Shown one piece after another: positions 11,976 through 22,547 of a stretch of DNA of 64,000 bases (its first letter is position 1; each line of letters begins with the position of its first letter). The position numbers and the translations under genes were made by a program. This DNA comes from Sarcomyxa edulis. Lineage: Eukaryota; Basidiomycota; Agaricomycetes; Agaricales; Mycenaceae. The stretch is from assembly GCA_009761415.1 (NCBI GenBank), contig QUOL01000009.1:1550001-1614000 (forward strand). Reading direction: 5' to 3'. The notes beneath the pieces are model-generated. The model did not search any database, was not told the origin of the DNA, and was given only the letters and a program-made list of their open reading frames with translations.

Positions 11976-13203
11976 TCATATTTGAAGGCTACCTATGTAC
12001 CCCTTCATAAATGCCCAAGAACTGAGGAATAGTATACGTAAGTCACATCTTGCATCGTCGGACAATGTAATAATCCACTGACCTCCATACGAACGGATCC
12101 GCGAGTCTCAGATATGCTCCTTGTCGTGGGGTGCCCGTTTTCCAATCCAGAACTTCAAAGGGAGGACCGTGTATAGGTGCACAGGGGACTCCGTATGCTA
12201 TGACAGATATAGTCAGTTTGGGATCGTCGCAATGGTAGTCATGCACCGATCACACCAGACATACCTTTGTTAAACCGCTCAAATGGTACCACCCAACAGA
12301 TGTTGTCTCCGAGATATCTTCGCCCTGTTGTGAGGGTACCCAGTATGTCATGACCTCCTCGGATGCGTTGGAAACCATCGACAGAATATGCAGCAAGCCA
12401 GGAAGCTGTTACCTTGTTTGTCGTTTCGTGGCCTTGGGCAGCATCTATATTGATTCTGAGAAGGAATGTGTGGCGAGGAAAAACGGACACGGCGCCTTGT
12501 CCGGTCAGTACATTGACTAGCGCCGCTGTTTATTTGATGAGTCTCTTAGATGAAGTGGGATATGAGGCGACAACTCACTTGATTCCATACATAAAATATA
12601 TCGCAAGGGCTCCCAATTCACTTGGTGAACAGTTACGGTCATGGTGTCTGTCTTTCCGTCCAGTAAGGGAGCGCATCTGATGAAACTGAAAGGGCGCTGA
12701 TAAGGATCCACTTTTCTGACCGTCGAGGAGTCGGAGTCTTGGTTGATCTTGACTGTCCTACTGGATTGAAGGAGCACTGTGGTGTCGAAGTTTTTGGAAT
12801 CACCAGCATCAGGACAAAATGTATACTTTTCCGCAATGAGTATTTGTCCCAGTTCTCTGATGCCGTCTAACTTGATGCAAATGTCGATATTCTTCGTCAC
12901 TGTATGATCCCTGTCGAAGTACTTTAGCGCGACTGCTCCACATACTAAGGCGTTTGTATTTCGTAAGATAGTGAGAAAACGCTCTGGATTGTCGAACCAC
13001 CGAGAGAGCGACTTGACAGGATCCCAGGCTCCTCGGACGTAGAATCGGACGAGATGGTGTATGTTGTAATTCAACGAGTACAGCCTGAATATGAGATCAG
13101 GAGGCCAATGATTGAAGACTGCTGTCAAAAAATTCTGCCCTCCTCGTCCTAAGGCAAGTTCAAAAAGAGATAGACCTGGAGGTCGAGGATTGAAGGACTT
13201 CAT
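11976..13203 (-). CDS. Family N paralog 2, degenerate nucleotidyltransferase-like motif
   Basis: Four exons (13203-12579, 12525-12265, 12197-12083, 12021-11976) join in frame to 348 aa. It aligns with family N paralog 1 over the F-box-like start (NHWPPDLIFRLYSLN), the motif region (CGAVALKYFDRD, then TKNIDICI) and the post-intron block (STALVNVLTGQGAVSVFPR). The first Gly-Ser is Cys-Gly here, and D-S-D-L-D has become K-N-I-D, so only one acidic residue of the pair remains. The intron after the HST-equivalent is at the same place and phase as in paralog 1. The C-terminal half keeps YSVDGFQRI and WVVPFERF. It is probably not a metal-dependent nucleotidyltransferase. A TATA-like box lies about 110 bp upstream. 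Confidence 0.75.
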
Positions 13204-13312
13204 CTACTCTGGATATCGATGTGAGCAAGCTGAATGGGAGTAGAGAGGAAAATTCTTACGAGGTAGTCAGACTGCGTCGAATACAACCCATTTTGTTTGA
13301 CGCACCCGTAGA

Positions 13313-13319
13313 TTTTATA
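13313..13319 (-). promoter_or_regulatory. TATA-like box of family N paralog 2
   Basis: TATAAAA on the minus strand, about 110 bp before the ATG at 13203. Other genes in the window (27.5, 35.6 and 51.3 kb) have TATA-like boxes at 103-117 bp. Confidence 0.45.
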
Positions 13320-13816
13320 GACGGCATTGGCAAGTCTTGATGCATATGGCAGAGGGCCGGAGGCTGATGGCGGCAGAGCTAATTGTGATCGACGGTCAAT
13401 GGTCGAGCCATGTGTCTACGTCGCTGTGTAGATTCTCACGAGCTTCGTTCCACATTGATTCTTTACTCGCGAGACTCGGGTATGTCGACTGGCTCCTGGC
13501 GTCTCTCGATATTTTACTGATTTCTCCATATAAAGGCGATTCAATGGGTCGAACGATTTCTCATTTCCTCCGAGACTAAGTTGCTCAAGATTTTGCTTAA
13601 ATACCTCATTCAATGCACGTTGTGAAACGAGGTAAGCAATCCGCTTGCCGTGCATCATGCCCAGCCTACTGACTATCACATGGACAGATAAGTAAGACTG
13701 CCAGAATTCTCTCTATTTGGGACATAGTCTTATTCTAGTGCAAAGCCGCCTAGAACTGTTCAACCCCGAAAAGGTATGTTGATCTGTGTACGTTGAGATC
13801 GGGAACGGGAGCTGAT

Positions 13817-16593
13817 ACTCCGAAGTTGTTGTCTCGTATCCGACAGGTCAGTCATATACATATCTTAGACAGGAATTATGGTTAGACTCTGCATTTGTAG
13901 CAATGCTACGGACTCGATAGGGTCTTTCTAGACCCTCAATAGTACGTTCAGAATTTTTTATTGCAAGCTATGCTATTTATCTCACAGTTTTGTTGTAGCT
14001 TGTGTGATTCTGTCTATGCTTCCATGAAGGATGGAATGTCTTCCGAGTCCTTGGATGTAAGAGATCAAATCTATTGTTTGAACTAATTGTTAACAGACTA
14101 TGATATAGAATCTGGCGGCAGAACTTGCAGCACACATGGCGGCTAATCATCCAGATTATGGTCGTCTCGCTGGGCGCATAGCTGTTTCCTGCCTATATAA
14201 GACCACTTATCCAAGGTTTTCACTGTTCGTAGCCAAGTATAGTAGACGTTCAGGTATGCGCACATATTGGGATCTCATTTCAATTCTTTAACTTCGACTA
14301 AATCGACTTTCAGATCCAGCAGTATTTTGTCCCGAATTCACCCGCGCTGTTGCTGAAAATGCATCTGTTCTCGACAGCGAGATCGTCCAAGCCAGAGATT
14401 CAGACTTCGATTAGTGCGTTTTCTAAACCTCGCCTGCTGTGTCTTTCTTGATTCTGTTCATGATTGCTTTTCGTAGCTTCTCAATTAAACGTCTAGAACG
14501 TACCTACCTCCTGGAATTCCATGGTCGCATCATTGAGCGTCCGCAATTCATGTTCATGCGTGTAGCTGTTGCTATACACGGTACAGACCTGAAAAAGGTC
14601 TTAGAAACCTATCGCATGATGTCTACGAAGCGCTTCGTACACTCGTCACCGACTCTCTTTTACGCAGGAACACCAAAGGCCCAGCTGAGCTCGTGTTTTT
14701 TGATGCCATTGATGACCAACAGTATCGAAGACATATTCAAATCCATCAGTTCCTTTACTGCTGTAAGTCAGCGGGCAGATGGGGTAGGGCTGAACGTTAA
14801 CGACATATCTGCTACCGGGTCAGTATTCATCGCGTTTTTTTTGGACTACAAATCTCGCAATTGACAATAATGATTCTAGCTCCGTTGTTCCCTCTGGGGG
14901 GGCGTCGGGTGGGATCGTCCCAGTACTCAAGGTCTTCGATGTGTACGCAGCCCAAGTTGTCGATAAACGGTCAAGGCCAGTGACAGTGTACCTTGAGCCC
15001 TGGCACTCCGATATCTTGTCTTTCATCGACTTGAAGAAAACCGGAGGAACGAACGAACTTCGAGCACGCAATTTGCTCTATGCTTTGTGGATTCCTGATC
15101 TTTTGTATGTGATAATCTGTCTGGCTATTATTCGAGTCTCAATCTAGCCCACAGTATGCGCCGGGTAGAGAATGATCTTGCATGGTCGTTGTTTTGTCCC
15201 GGAAATTGGCATATCCTGTCCGACACTTTCGGTGACGAATTTGATGTTTTGTATCAAGATCTAGAATCCCGAGGTCTAGCGACCAAAGTGGTGCCAGCGA
15301 GAGTAATTTGGGCGGCTATTCTCGAGTCTCAGATTCAGACTGGTGGTCCGTTTATAATGTATAAAGATGCGATCAATAGTATGTGATATTATTCTCTTAA
15401 GCCTTCTTCGTGCCTAGTAATGAACTGACCTAACTCAACAGGGAACAATCCTCAAGGACATGTCGGGATCATCAAGTCGTCTGATCCGTTTGCCGCCATC
15501 ACACAGTTCTCCTCCAGAACGGAGACTGCTGTTTGTAATTCCGCAGCTGTCGGTCTGCCTACCTTCATCGATGCTCGTAAAAGATTCGACTTCAAAGAAC
15601 TGCACAGAGTGGTGAAAGTGCTCACCCTCAACCTTAATCGTATAATCGACTCAACTCATTACCCCGTAATCGAAGCGAAAAACTCCGACAAGCGTCATCG
15701 GTCTGTCGCCATAGGTGTTCAAGGCCTTTCTGATACTTTCGTCGCTTTATCGATGCCTTATGACTCCCAGGAAGCGAAAAATCTCAACATCGATATCTTC
15801 GAAACAATCTACCACGCGGCACTGGAATCTAGCTGTGAATTAGCTGCCCAGGAAGGTTACTACGAGACATGGCCTGGCTCTGCCGGATCAAATGGTGTCC
15901 TTCAATGCGATATGTGGGGGATTACTCCTAGCGACCGTTGGGATTGGATGTCCTTGAGGGCCAAGATCGCTCAACATGGTCTCCGTAATTCGTTGCTGGT
16001 TGCATCTATGCCCACGGCTGATACCAGCCAGATATCAGGTTTCAATGATTCTGTCGAACCTTTTGTTAGGTATCTATCGACGCCCATCTTTGTCTATCCA
16101 TGGGCTGATTGTGGTTCTATACAGTAACTTGCATACTCGTCGTATGCCATCGACAGAGATTCAGATATTCTCTCCAATATTTGTTTCTACTCTTTCGGAT
16201 CTTGGTCTCTGGAACATCCAGATGGGACAAAGGCTGGAAAAAAGCAAAGGTGAGCATTCAATCTTCGAATTGTCTTATAAGTGGATTTACAATGTCTTAG
16301 GTTCAGTCCAGGCTTTCGAAGAGATACCTCAAGCAGTGAGGAATATCTTCAGGACGGCATGGGAGATGGACCCGAAGATACTCGTGGACCTCGCCATCGA
16401 TCGAGCACCCTTCATATGTCAGAGCCAGAGTATGTCTTTATATATACACTCGCCTAGGCTCGATCAGCTTGTGAGTTGTAATATCTTGCGTTACAAGCTG
16501 CTTCTCATCTATGCTCCTCAGACCAACCTGCATTTTTACGCTTGGAAGAACGGTCTGAAGACCGGCATGTATCATCTTCTGGCTGCGCGTTAG
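13817..16593 (+). CDS. Ribonucleotide reductase large-subunit homolog lacking catalytic residues (probable pseudoenzyme)
   Basis: A spliced relative of class I RNR large subunit (RNR1). Homology starts in the ATP-cone (KLLSRIRQ, then CYGLDRVFLDP) and continues through DNLAAELAAHM, HPDYGRLAGRIAVS, QLSSCF, GVGLNV, VYLEPWHSDI, ALWIPDLF and NGLKTGMY to a stop just after. The first redox Cys (SSCF) and the second (AVCN) are present. The active-site stretch N-L-C-(T/C)-E is replaced by D-P-F-A-A at about 15482-15497, so the Asn, the thiyl-radical Cys and the Glu are all lost. The paired radical-transfer Tyr near the end reads YH instead of YY, and the usual C-terminal tail with CxxC is absent. An in-frame stop at 13751 leaves the start codon unresolved. 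All downstream introns splice in frame, so it may still be expressed, for example as a regulatory partner, or it may be a young pseudogene. Confidence 0.85.
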
Positions 16594-16819
16594 ACCTACC
16601 AGCTTATCTGTGTGCTTTATATCATTTACCAGGATTTTCGTTGTGTTTTATATACAGACATAGTGAATTCAACTCGAAATTAAAAGGGTTCTAGTAATCC
16701 TAGTACAGTGTAGCTAGGTAATCAATTCTGTGATGTGCATTGAGCGAGTGAATCGGAATCTACGACCACAAACAATCTATCGTCGACTGAGAAAAAAGGA
16801 CCTCTGGGCTCTGCTACAG

Positions 16820-17796
16820 CTAATCATAGCGGGTCAGACTATTTGCCCATGAGAATAGAAAAGCCCGCTCACGGTATGACATTGTACTTGAGAGCGTAAA
16901 TGGTATGATCCATGAGAGATGATCTCCCGCTCGCCGATGTTCCTGTAATTCTCGTGTGCTTGATCTTTCGGCATTGCCAAGCTTTCTGTAGTCGTTCGTG
17001 TTGTGAACTATAGGGATGATATCGTGTGCGGACGTAGTATCAAAACTACGTTGGGCACTCGTGGCATATCTACCATACACGAACGAGCTGCGGGGAAAAA
17101 CAGAAACCGCCCGCGTGGAGGTGATGAAGTTCATTGTATTTGCTATGCAAATGCCAAATTTCAGATTAGCAGAGTGGAAATTGATGCATTAGAAAGACGG
17201 TGGAGGGACGTACTTGTGCCGCAACCGATGATGAACTCCAGGGGATCTCCCCGAACGAGATGAGCAGTAATAGAATATCCTACATCCCGGTCTCGATGAA
17301 ATTTAAACGTGAAGACCTTCTCCGGCATCGTTGGACTGAAGGAAGAAGCGAACAATCCTCGAGTCCCATGTCTATACCTCTCGAAGCCCAAAATTTCCGT
17401 CAGGGCGGTGAAACCTGAGCTGGTGACGCATATATCGAGGTTTCTGCAAGAGTTATTTCCAAAGTGGAAGAATTCTGCTGCGGCTGGTCCGCATATGAAA
17501 GATTCTGTAGCGTCCATCATGGCCAGTAGTCTGTCCACGTCGACTACCCAGTTTGATAATAATTTTCGATGATCCCATCTGGAAACTATATAACCTCGGA
17601 TAGCACTGGCCATGACGAAATTGACACGCGAAACATGTAGAACCGAGTCAGGGGGCCAGCTGGCGAAGAACTGGTTGATCAGATTGTATCCACCTTCTAT
17701 AAGGACACGCTCGAATTTGGAGGGAATGGGAATAGAAGTAGGCATATTGTCATCGACGTCCATGAGATCCGCGGAATACAATGGTCGATGTGTCAA
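16820..17796 (-). CDS. Family N paralog 3, degenerate nucleotidyltransferase-like protein
   Basis: Two exons (17796-17214, 17142-16820) give 301 aa. An alternative start is the Met at MDVDDN. The N-terminal region has FFASWPPDSVLHVSRVN. The motif region reads CGPAAAEFF, then CRNLDICV, so the Gly-Ser and the first Asp of D-x-D are lost as in paralog 2. The single intron lies at the HST-equivalent (TTNTMNFIT), followed by RAVSVFPRSSF, and sits at the same position and phase as in paralogs 1 and 2. The second intron of paralog 1 is absent. It is convergent with the RNR-like gene, with stop codons about 230 bp apart. Confidence 0.75.
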
Positions 17797-18189
17797 TGGT
17801 GAAAAGGATCGCCAAAAAGCACTTCAAGTGATAATTCTTAAGACTCACACGGTCACGAGTTGTGGATGCTGTGCTGTACACGTGGCGGAGATGGCTGTGC
17901 TATGTTCTGCCTGCGTTGATGTTTTGGCACAATTCCCGCATTGGGAGCGGTTTCAGATGTGTGAATGTCTCGTTGTCCAACACCTTCACATCTTCGGTGC
18001 CCGGTGAGACGTGAGCCGGTAACATGTTTCAAGTCGTGGTCAAACAGCAGCGACGGAATGAGTGATTGGTTGAGAATTCTAGAGTGTGCAATGCTACGGA
18101 AGGGGAGATTGTAAACATAGTTGTTCGGACCTTCGAACTCGCTGCGAGATATCCTGTATCGAGGTTGCGTAAGTGAGTTGTACTGGAGG

Positions 18190-19115
18190 GTTGTAATCTA
18201 TTCCTTACAAGAGAAAAATATATCGTGAACATGACTGCTTCCCCGGCCCTGGATTTCTAACCTACCCATCGACCTAAGTAGGGCCGCGCGCATGTTCGAT
18301 ACCATATCCCGCTCTGTGATTGTAGCAGATGCTGATAAGTCGAAATGAGGACTGGCAGCGAGACACGAAAATAGTACGGAAGCGCTGGGTTTATCGTCGT
18401 GACGCCAAACGCATTTGGTAGAGTCGACTAACGTCCAGAACTCCATCTTGTAGGAAATATGGATGAAACTCGATGAGATGAAATTGATCGTGTATGACAG
18501 AAAAGTAGACTTACCGCATCAGGCCATTCAATGATCTCTTTGTAAGATGTCAAGTAAGATATAGAATCTATGAGACTTCGAGGCGCTTAACAATTGTCAC
18601 ATGGAACGTCACTAAGAGAAAAAAGCTCACCTGTTTGTCCTCTTCCAACTGGACGGAAATTCAAACAGATAGTCGAACATGTACACAGTGACTGTATGAT
18701 ATTGCTCAGTAGGTTCAACGAAGAGCGGTTGAGTGAGGACAACATTGATATTGAAGCCGTTTTTATCAGGGATAACTCACGCGTTGACGGGAGAAGTGTG
18801 TTCCCATATCTCGCTAGAGTGCTCGGACAGTATGCTTGTCGACAGCGGCAGCAAGCGAGGTGGGGAGCCATGTGTTTATATGCCTGGCGGTTGCTCCAGA
18901 TTTGCACATGTATCTTTCCGGAATGCAGAAGCTGCGTGAATGATTCTTCGCGTCACGAATAGCAGGGCATTACATTTACCTTTCGTCCTTATCTGATCTT
19001 GGCGTAACAGGAGCATTATGGATGTCATAGTCTGAAGCGCGTTCCTTTCAAAGAGATGTAGGCTCGCGAGACTTTGGCGAAACTCGCCAATGATGCTACC
19101 GCGTGTCTGCATCAT
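18190..19115 (-). CDS. Unresolved multi-exon gene, hypothetical
   Basis: I do not recognise this. Candidate exons on the minus strand read MMQTRGSIIGEFRQSLASLH (from 19115), then a stretch with HLACCRCRQAYC, then LTQPLFVEPTEQYHTVTVYM and YLFEFPSSWKRTNR before GTGAGC near 18628, then EIIEWPDA before GTAAGT near 18515. The next exon begins at an ATG after ACAAG (18446) with MEFWTLVDSTKCVWRHDD. Several exons join only with uncertain phase and the 3' end is not fixed. It could be a decayed mobile-element or accessory gene. The first candidate ATG lies 123 bp from the start of the divergent Zn2Cys6 gene, so the two may share a promoter. Confidence 0.35.
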
Positions 19116-19237
19116 GAATGTAATATTAGTGCTGCTAAATGAACCCGGCTCCTGGACTGACGATGGCAAAGTGACGCAAACAAAAGACTGACTGAAATAT
19201 TTCGAGGAGCATCCGATATTTGCTTCGAGCAGAAATT

Positions 19238-20597
19238 ATGTCTGACAAACATATGCAGTGAGTGCGCATAGCTATGGCACAGTTATAGCCAGCCTAACGT
19301 TCGACAGATCCAGGGGATTCCCGCTGGTTCGCTCTATCGCTCCTAACAACAGGACCACCGACAAATATGATGCCTTGCGCAAAATGCGGGATAGTACAGT
19401 CACCGAAGGTCCAGCAAATGCATGCTATACATGTTATCTGAACCGGGAAGCGGTGAGTTCGTGAACGACAGTCCCTGTCAAAACTCTCACCTGGAAATAT
19501 TGTTTCGTAGTGCGATGAAGGGAGCCCCATTTGTCACAGGTGCGAGCATATGGGCAGGAGGGTACGCACACTGTTTTATTTGGGAGCCTCTTTTCGTTTA
19601 TCCTCCCACTAACTCGCGCAGTGCGAGAGTAAACGATTCCCCATTCGACATTCTCGTGAGCCCAAAACCGAAGGAAGAAAGAGAAATCGCGGACCTTCGT
19701 TTAATAGTAACAGAGGGGTATCGTCTCCTAGCCGTACTACCATCGAGCAGGATCCTGTCACCCCGCGAGAGGCAGTTATTGATTCGGACAATCTCGGTCC
19801 TTTGATTCCAACTAACCTGTTAGGAAACATATTTGCGACCGAGTAAGCAGCTTTCGTTTGGAATATATATTACTGACCAATGCTTACTTTGTCCAAACAG
19901 TGCCATCATTCAACCAGGCATTCCAAACGTTGCTCCAGACAATACCGAAATTTCTTCGGAATTCACGTTGACGCCTGCCGATATAGGTCTCATTAGGGCT
20001 CTACACGAATCCAACTATGGGACCATCGAGTCTCGTATGTGTTCAGAGGCCAATCCGAGCCGCGGCGAAGCTCGAAACGCAGGTACAGAGATCACCGATC
20101 TGGAACTTGAGAACAAGTGAGTAATGTTTGTGTAAAATACCTTACTTACAAAAGGCTGAATTTATTCGTGCACTGCAAGTTATCTCCCGGGCAATCAAAA
20201 CGTTGCGCTGAACAACACTGATGTCGTTGCTGGAATGGTGTTGACGACGGATGAGCTGAACTTTCTCAATAATTCTGTATGCGGAGCCGTCTCACGGGGT
20301 GCGGAGCTTCATGCACTATCAGAAGCCAACACGATCAATATGGAAGGTGGAGACGAAGCATTCCCGCCATTCGACTACCTTCAATTATCAGGATATAACA
20401 GCGAGGAGTGTGAAGGGTTCGTGTTCGAGAATGTGAGCCACAACACTTCGACAGATTCGAAGGCGACTCACTGATTTTCTGAGTAGTTCGATGACGCTGC
20501 GGATTCATTTGGCACAGACGTGTTCGGCGCAGGATTTGGTGTACAGCAGCAGTATATGGCTGAGTCTCCTTGGAACACTGTCACATACAAAGAGTAA
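19238..20597 (+). CDS. Zn(II)2Cys6 fungal-type transcription factor
   Basis: Seven exons (19238-19257, 19308-19452, 19511-19561, 19622-19842, 19901-20116, 20180-20432, 20487-20597) join exactly in frame to 338 aa. The zinc cluster appears only after splicing: CYTC, six residues, C, six residues (DEGSPI), C, HRC, six residues (EHMGRR), C. That is C-x2-C-x6-C-x6-C-x2-C-x6-C, a complete binuclear cluster, followed by basic KRFPIRHSREPK and EGRKRNRG. Two introns interrupt the cluster, one on each side of a 51-nt exon. The C-terminal half has two related segments, PGIPNVAPDNTEISSEFTLT and PGNQNVALNNTDVVAGMVLT, and an acidic, aromatic tail that could activate transcription. It lacks an obvious fungal middle-homology region and is short for the class. 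Target genes are unknown. Confidence 0.82.
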
Positions 20598-21336
20598 TAG
20601 GCTGATCTGGGGCGTGGCTGAAGAGAGGGAAGGCAACGTTTTCGGTGAATGCCGGCTTTTGCCGCGAAGGTCTTGACAAACAGTGCCATATCCAAAAGAA
20701 ATTTATAGAATTGATCTCGCCACTTGCTCGCCACGGTAACTCGCTTGAGGGTCCGAGTCTCGCTGCTCGCATTGACTTACTTCAACGTATTTTAATCGAA
20801 AAGAGCCTCAAGTGTTCTCTGTTCTCTGGAACACGGATGAGCAAAGGATGATGTCTTGTACAACAGAATGAGAGGAATGGTCTTTTTTTGTTATTTTGTT
20901 CTTCTGTCGCTCGAGTAGCCAGTGCCACAGGTCAACTAAAGGTGTATTTTGACCTCGTTCCCTCAATGAGTAGTGTCTGATAATGAATGTCGATAAAAGT
21001 GCCCGAATTCCCTACGCGGCACGTCCGGCATATCATGTGACAGAGTACCTGACGCACGTGATGAAGCGACGCGTTCTACCGGGGGAGTGGTACAACATCT
21101 TTTGGATCTACAAGGATTTGATATCGCCAGCATATGAGCATTGAGGCACTCTGTAGTGAGTTCGTGGAAAAGCACCGATACAAAAGCACCGAACTCACCC
21201 TGAACTATATAGTTTCTCCTGTTACGGAAACATACGTAAATTCGCTTCACACACAGATGCGGCGGAGGAATGTCTGCCTCCCCAAAAATTTAACTATCAT
21301 TTCAACCCCACTCTCCTTTCTGCCGCAGCTCATTGA
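20598..21336. other. intergenic, no gene seen
   Basis: About 740 bp between the Zn2Cys6 gene and the proline-rich gene, both on the plus strand. Short open frames occur on both strands but none has convincing composition or splice context. The last 200 bp become pyrimidine-rich, as expected for a fungal promoter or 5' UTR. Confidence 0.5.
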
Positions 21337-22224
21337 ATGGCTACTAAAGACAACAACCTCTCGTCCATAATCCAGTATCATACTAAACAACCTCTCAATC
21401 TGTTAATTCCTCCTTGTCCCGCTCATCCCCCTCCCTTGCCACCGCTTCTTCCTCCACTTTTTACAAAAGCTAGCACCACCCCACCTCTTGCCCTCAGTGT
21501 CTCTGCCCCAAAGGACATGTTTGCTGCAACCAACACCTCCGTTAGTGCAAAGGCACTAGAAGACAAACCGTCCTCTCAGGATGTCATCTCTCCATCACAA
21601 CCAGACTACCACATGTCTCTTCTAGATGTCGATGGAAAGTCAACATTTTCCACAGCAGACTTTCTCAACCCTCTACCCCACGAGATCATCGTAAATACTC
21701 CACCCCCCTCTGGCATGCTCTACCGCATGAATCACAGTATTGTTGGCATCACTGCAACGATATTCCGTGGCCATGGAAACTCAGATGGGTCATTGTGGCT
21801 CCTCAAACGTAGACCAAGCTTTGGCGGCACGATCTTGCGTCTCCAAAGTGGTATGCGAGTCAGGTTCTGTGATCTGAATGTAGGAATCGAAGGTGTGGTT
21901 GGGAGAGTCGTATCATGGGAGAGAGAGTGGATGATATTCCGACTGAAGGCTAGGAATACTAGAGGAACTGGTAATATGTGGATTGCCGCCCCACTTGAAT
22001 GGGGGAGGATGGATATGTGGACCTACATCAAGTATAAATATCTTCTTCTTTTCAACTCCACATCTATTCCCAACACTCTGCCCCCAGCCCCAACCACCGT
22101 CGTTCCCGGGCTTTCCTCGATAAGGTCACAAGGCTACTACGAATTCGCCTTTCGTACCTCCCCCTCCCGCGATGAGACAAGTAGTTCCGAGGAGGAAGAT
22201 GGTATGGACAAGGATGAAGTGTGA
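21337..22224 (+). CDS. Proline-rich hypothetical protein, intronless
   Basis: A single open frame of 295 aa with the first ATG at 21337, preceded by a pyrimidine-rich leader. The N-terminal 60 residues are proline-rich (PAHPPPLPPLLPPLF). The centre contains LQSGMRVRFCDLNVGIEGVVG, which resembles a KOW or SH3-like strand pattern (G-x-RVR...G-x-EG-x-VG-x-V); I treat that as a weak resemblance. The C-terminus is Ser/Glu/Asp-rich (SSSEEEDGMDKDEV). It is one of the few intronless genes here. No catalytic motif or targeting signal was seen. Confidence 0.6.
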   Translation: MATKDNNLSSIIQYHTKQPLNLLIPPCPAHPPPLPPLLPPLFTKASTTPPLALSVSAPKDMFAATNTSVSAKALEDKPSSQDVISPSQPDYHMSLLDVDGKSTFSTADFLNPLPHEIIVNTPPPSGMLYRMNHSIVGITATIFRGHGNSDGSLWLLKRRPSFGGTILRLQSGMRVRFCDLNVGIEGVVGRVVSWEREWMIFRLKARNTRGTGNMWIAAPLEWGRMDMWTYIKYKYLLLFNSTSIPNTLPPAPTTVVPGLSSIRSQGYYEFAFRTSPSRDETSSSEEEDGMDKDEV

Positions 22225-22547
22225 TAACAACGGAAAAACATTCTTATATTTTTTTTTTCATATTGTACCTCTCAGTCGAAAGCTATACTAAATCACTTAT
22301 ATCTACATAGTCTTTTTTCTTGATTGGAGAAAGGTTTGCTGCATCAGACTGTGGCGTGGCGCAATGTGTTCTTGTTTGACGTATATATAAGTACTCATTG
22401 CGCGACGGTCTATGGAAAGTCCTCAGTGTCACAGACAGCTGGCTCTTAGCTGAACAATGTTGTATGAATTTAAGTGCGAACAGTGATTTGGAGAATGTTG
22501 AAAATGTCATTGAAAGTTATACCTCGTCCCTCTTCCCGACGACGAGT

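Noticed and set aside
19430..19600. Five-Cys (defective) zinc cluster
   Set aside because: An alternative donor at 19541 gave a broken cluster. Using the GTACGC donor at 19562 restores a perfect six-Cys motif in frame.
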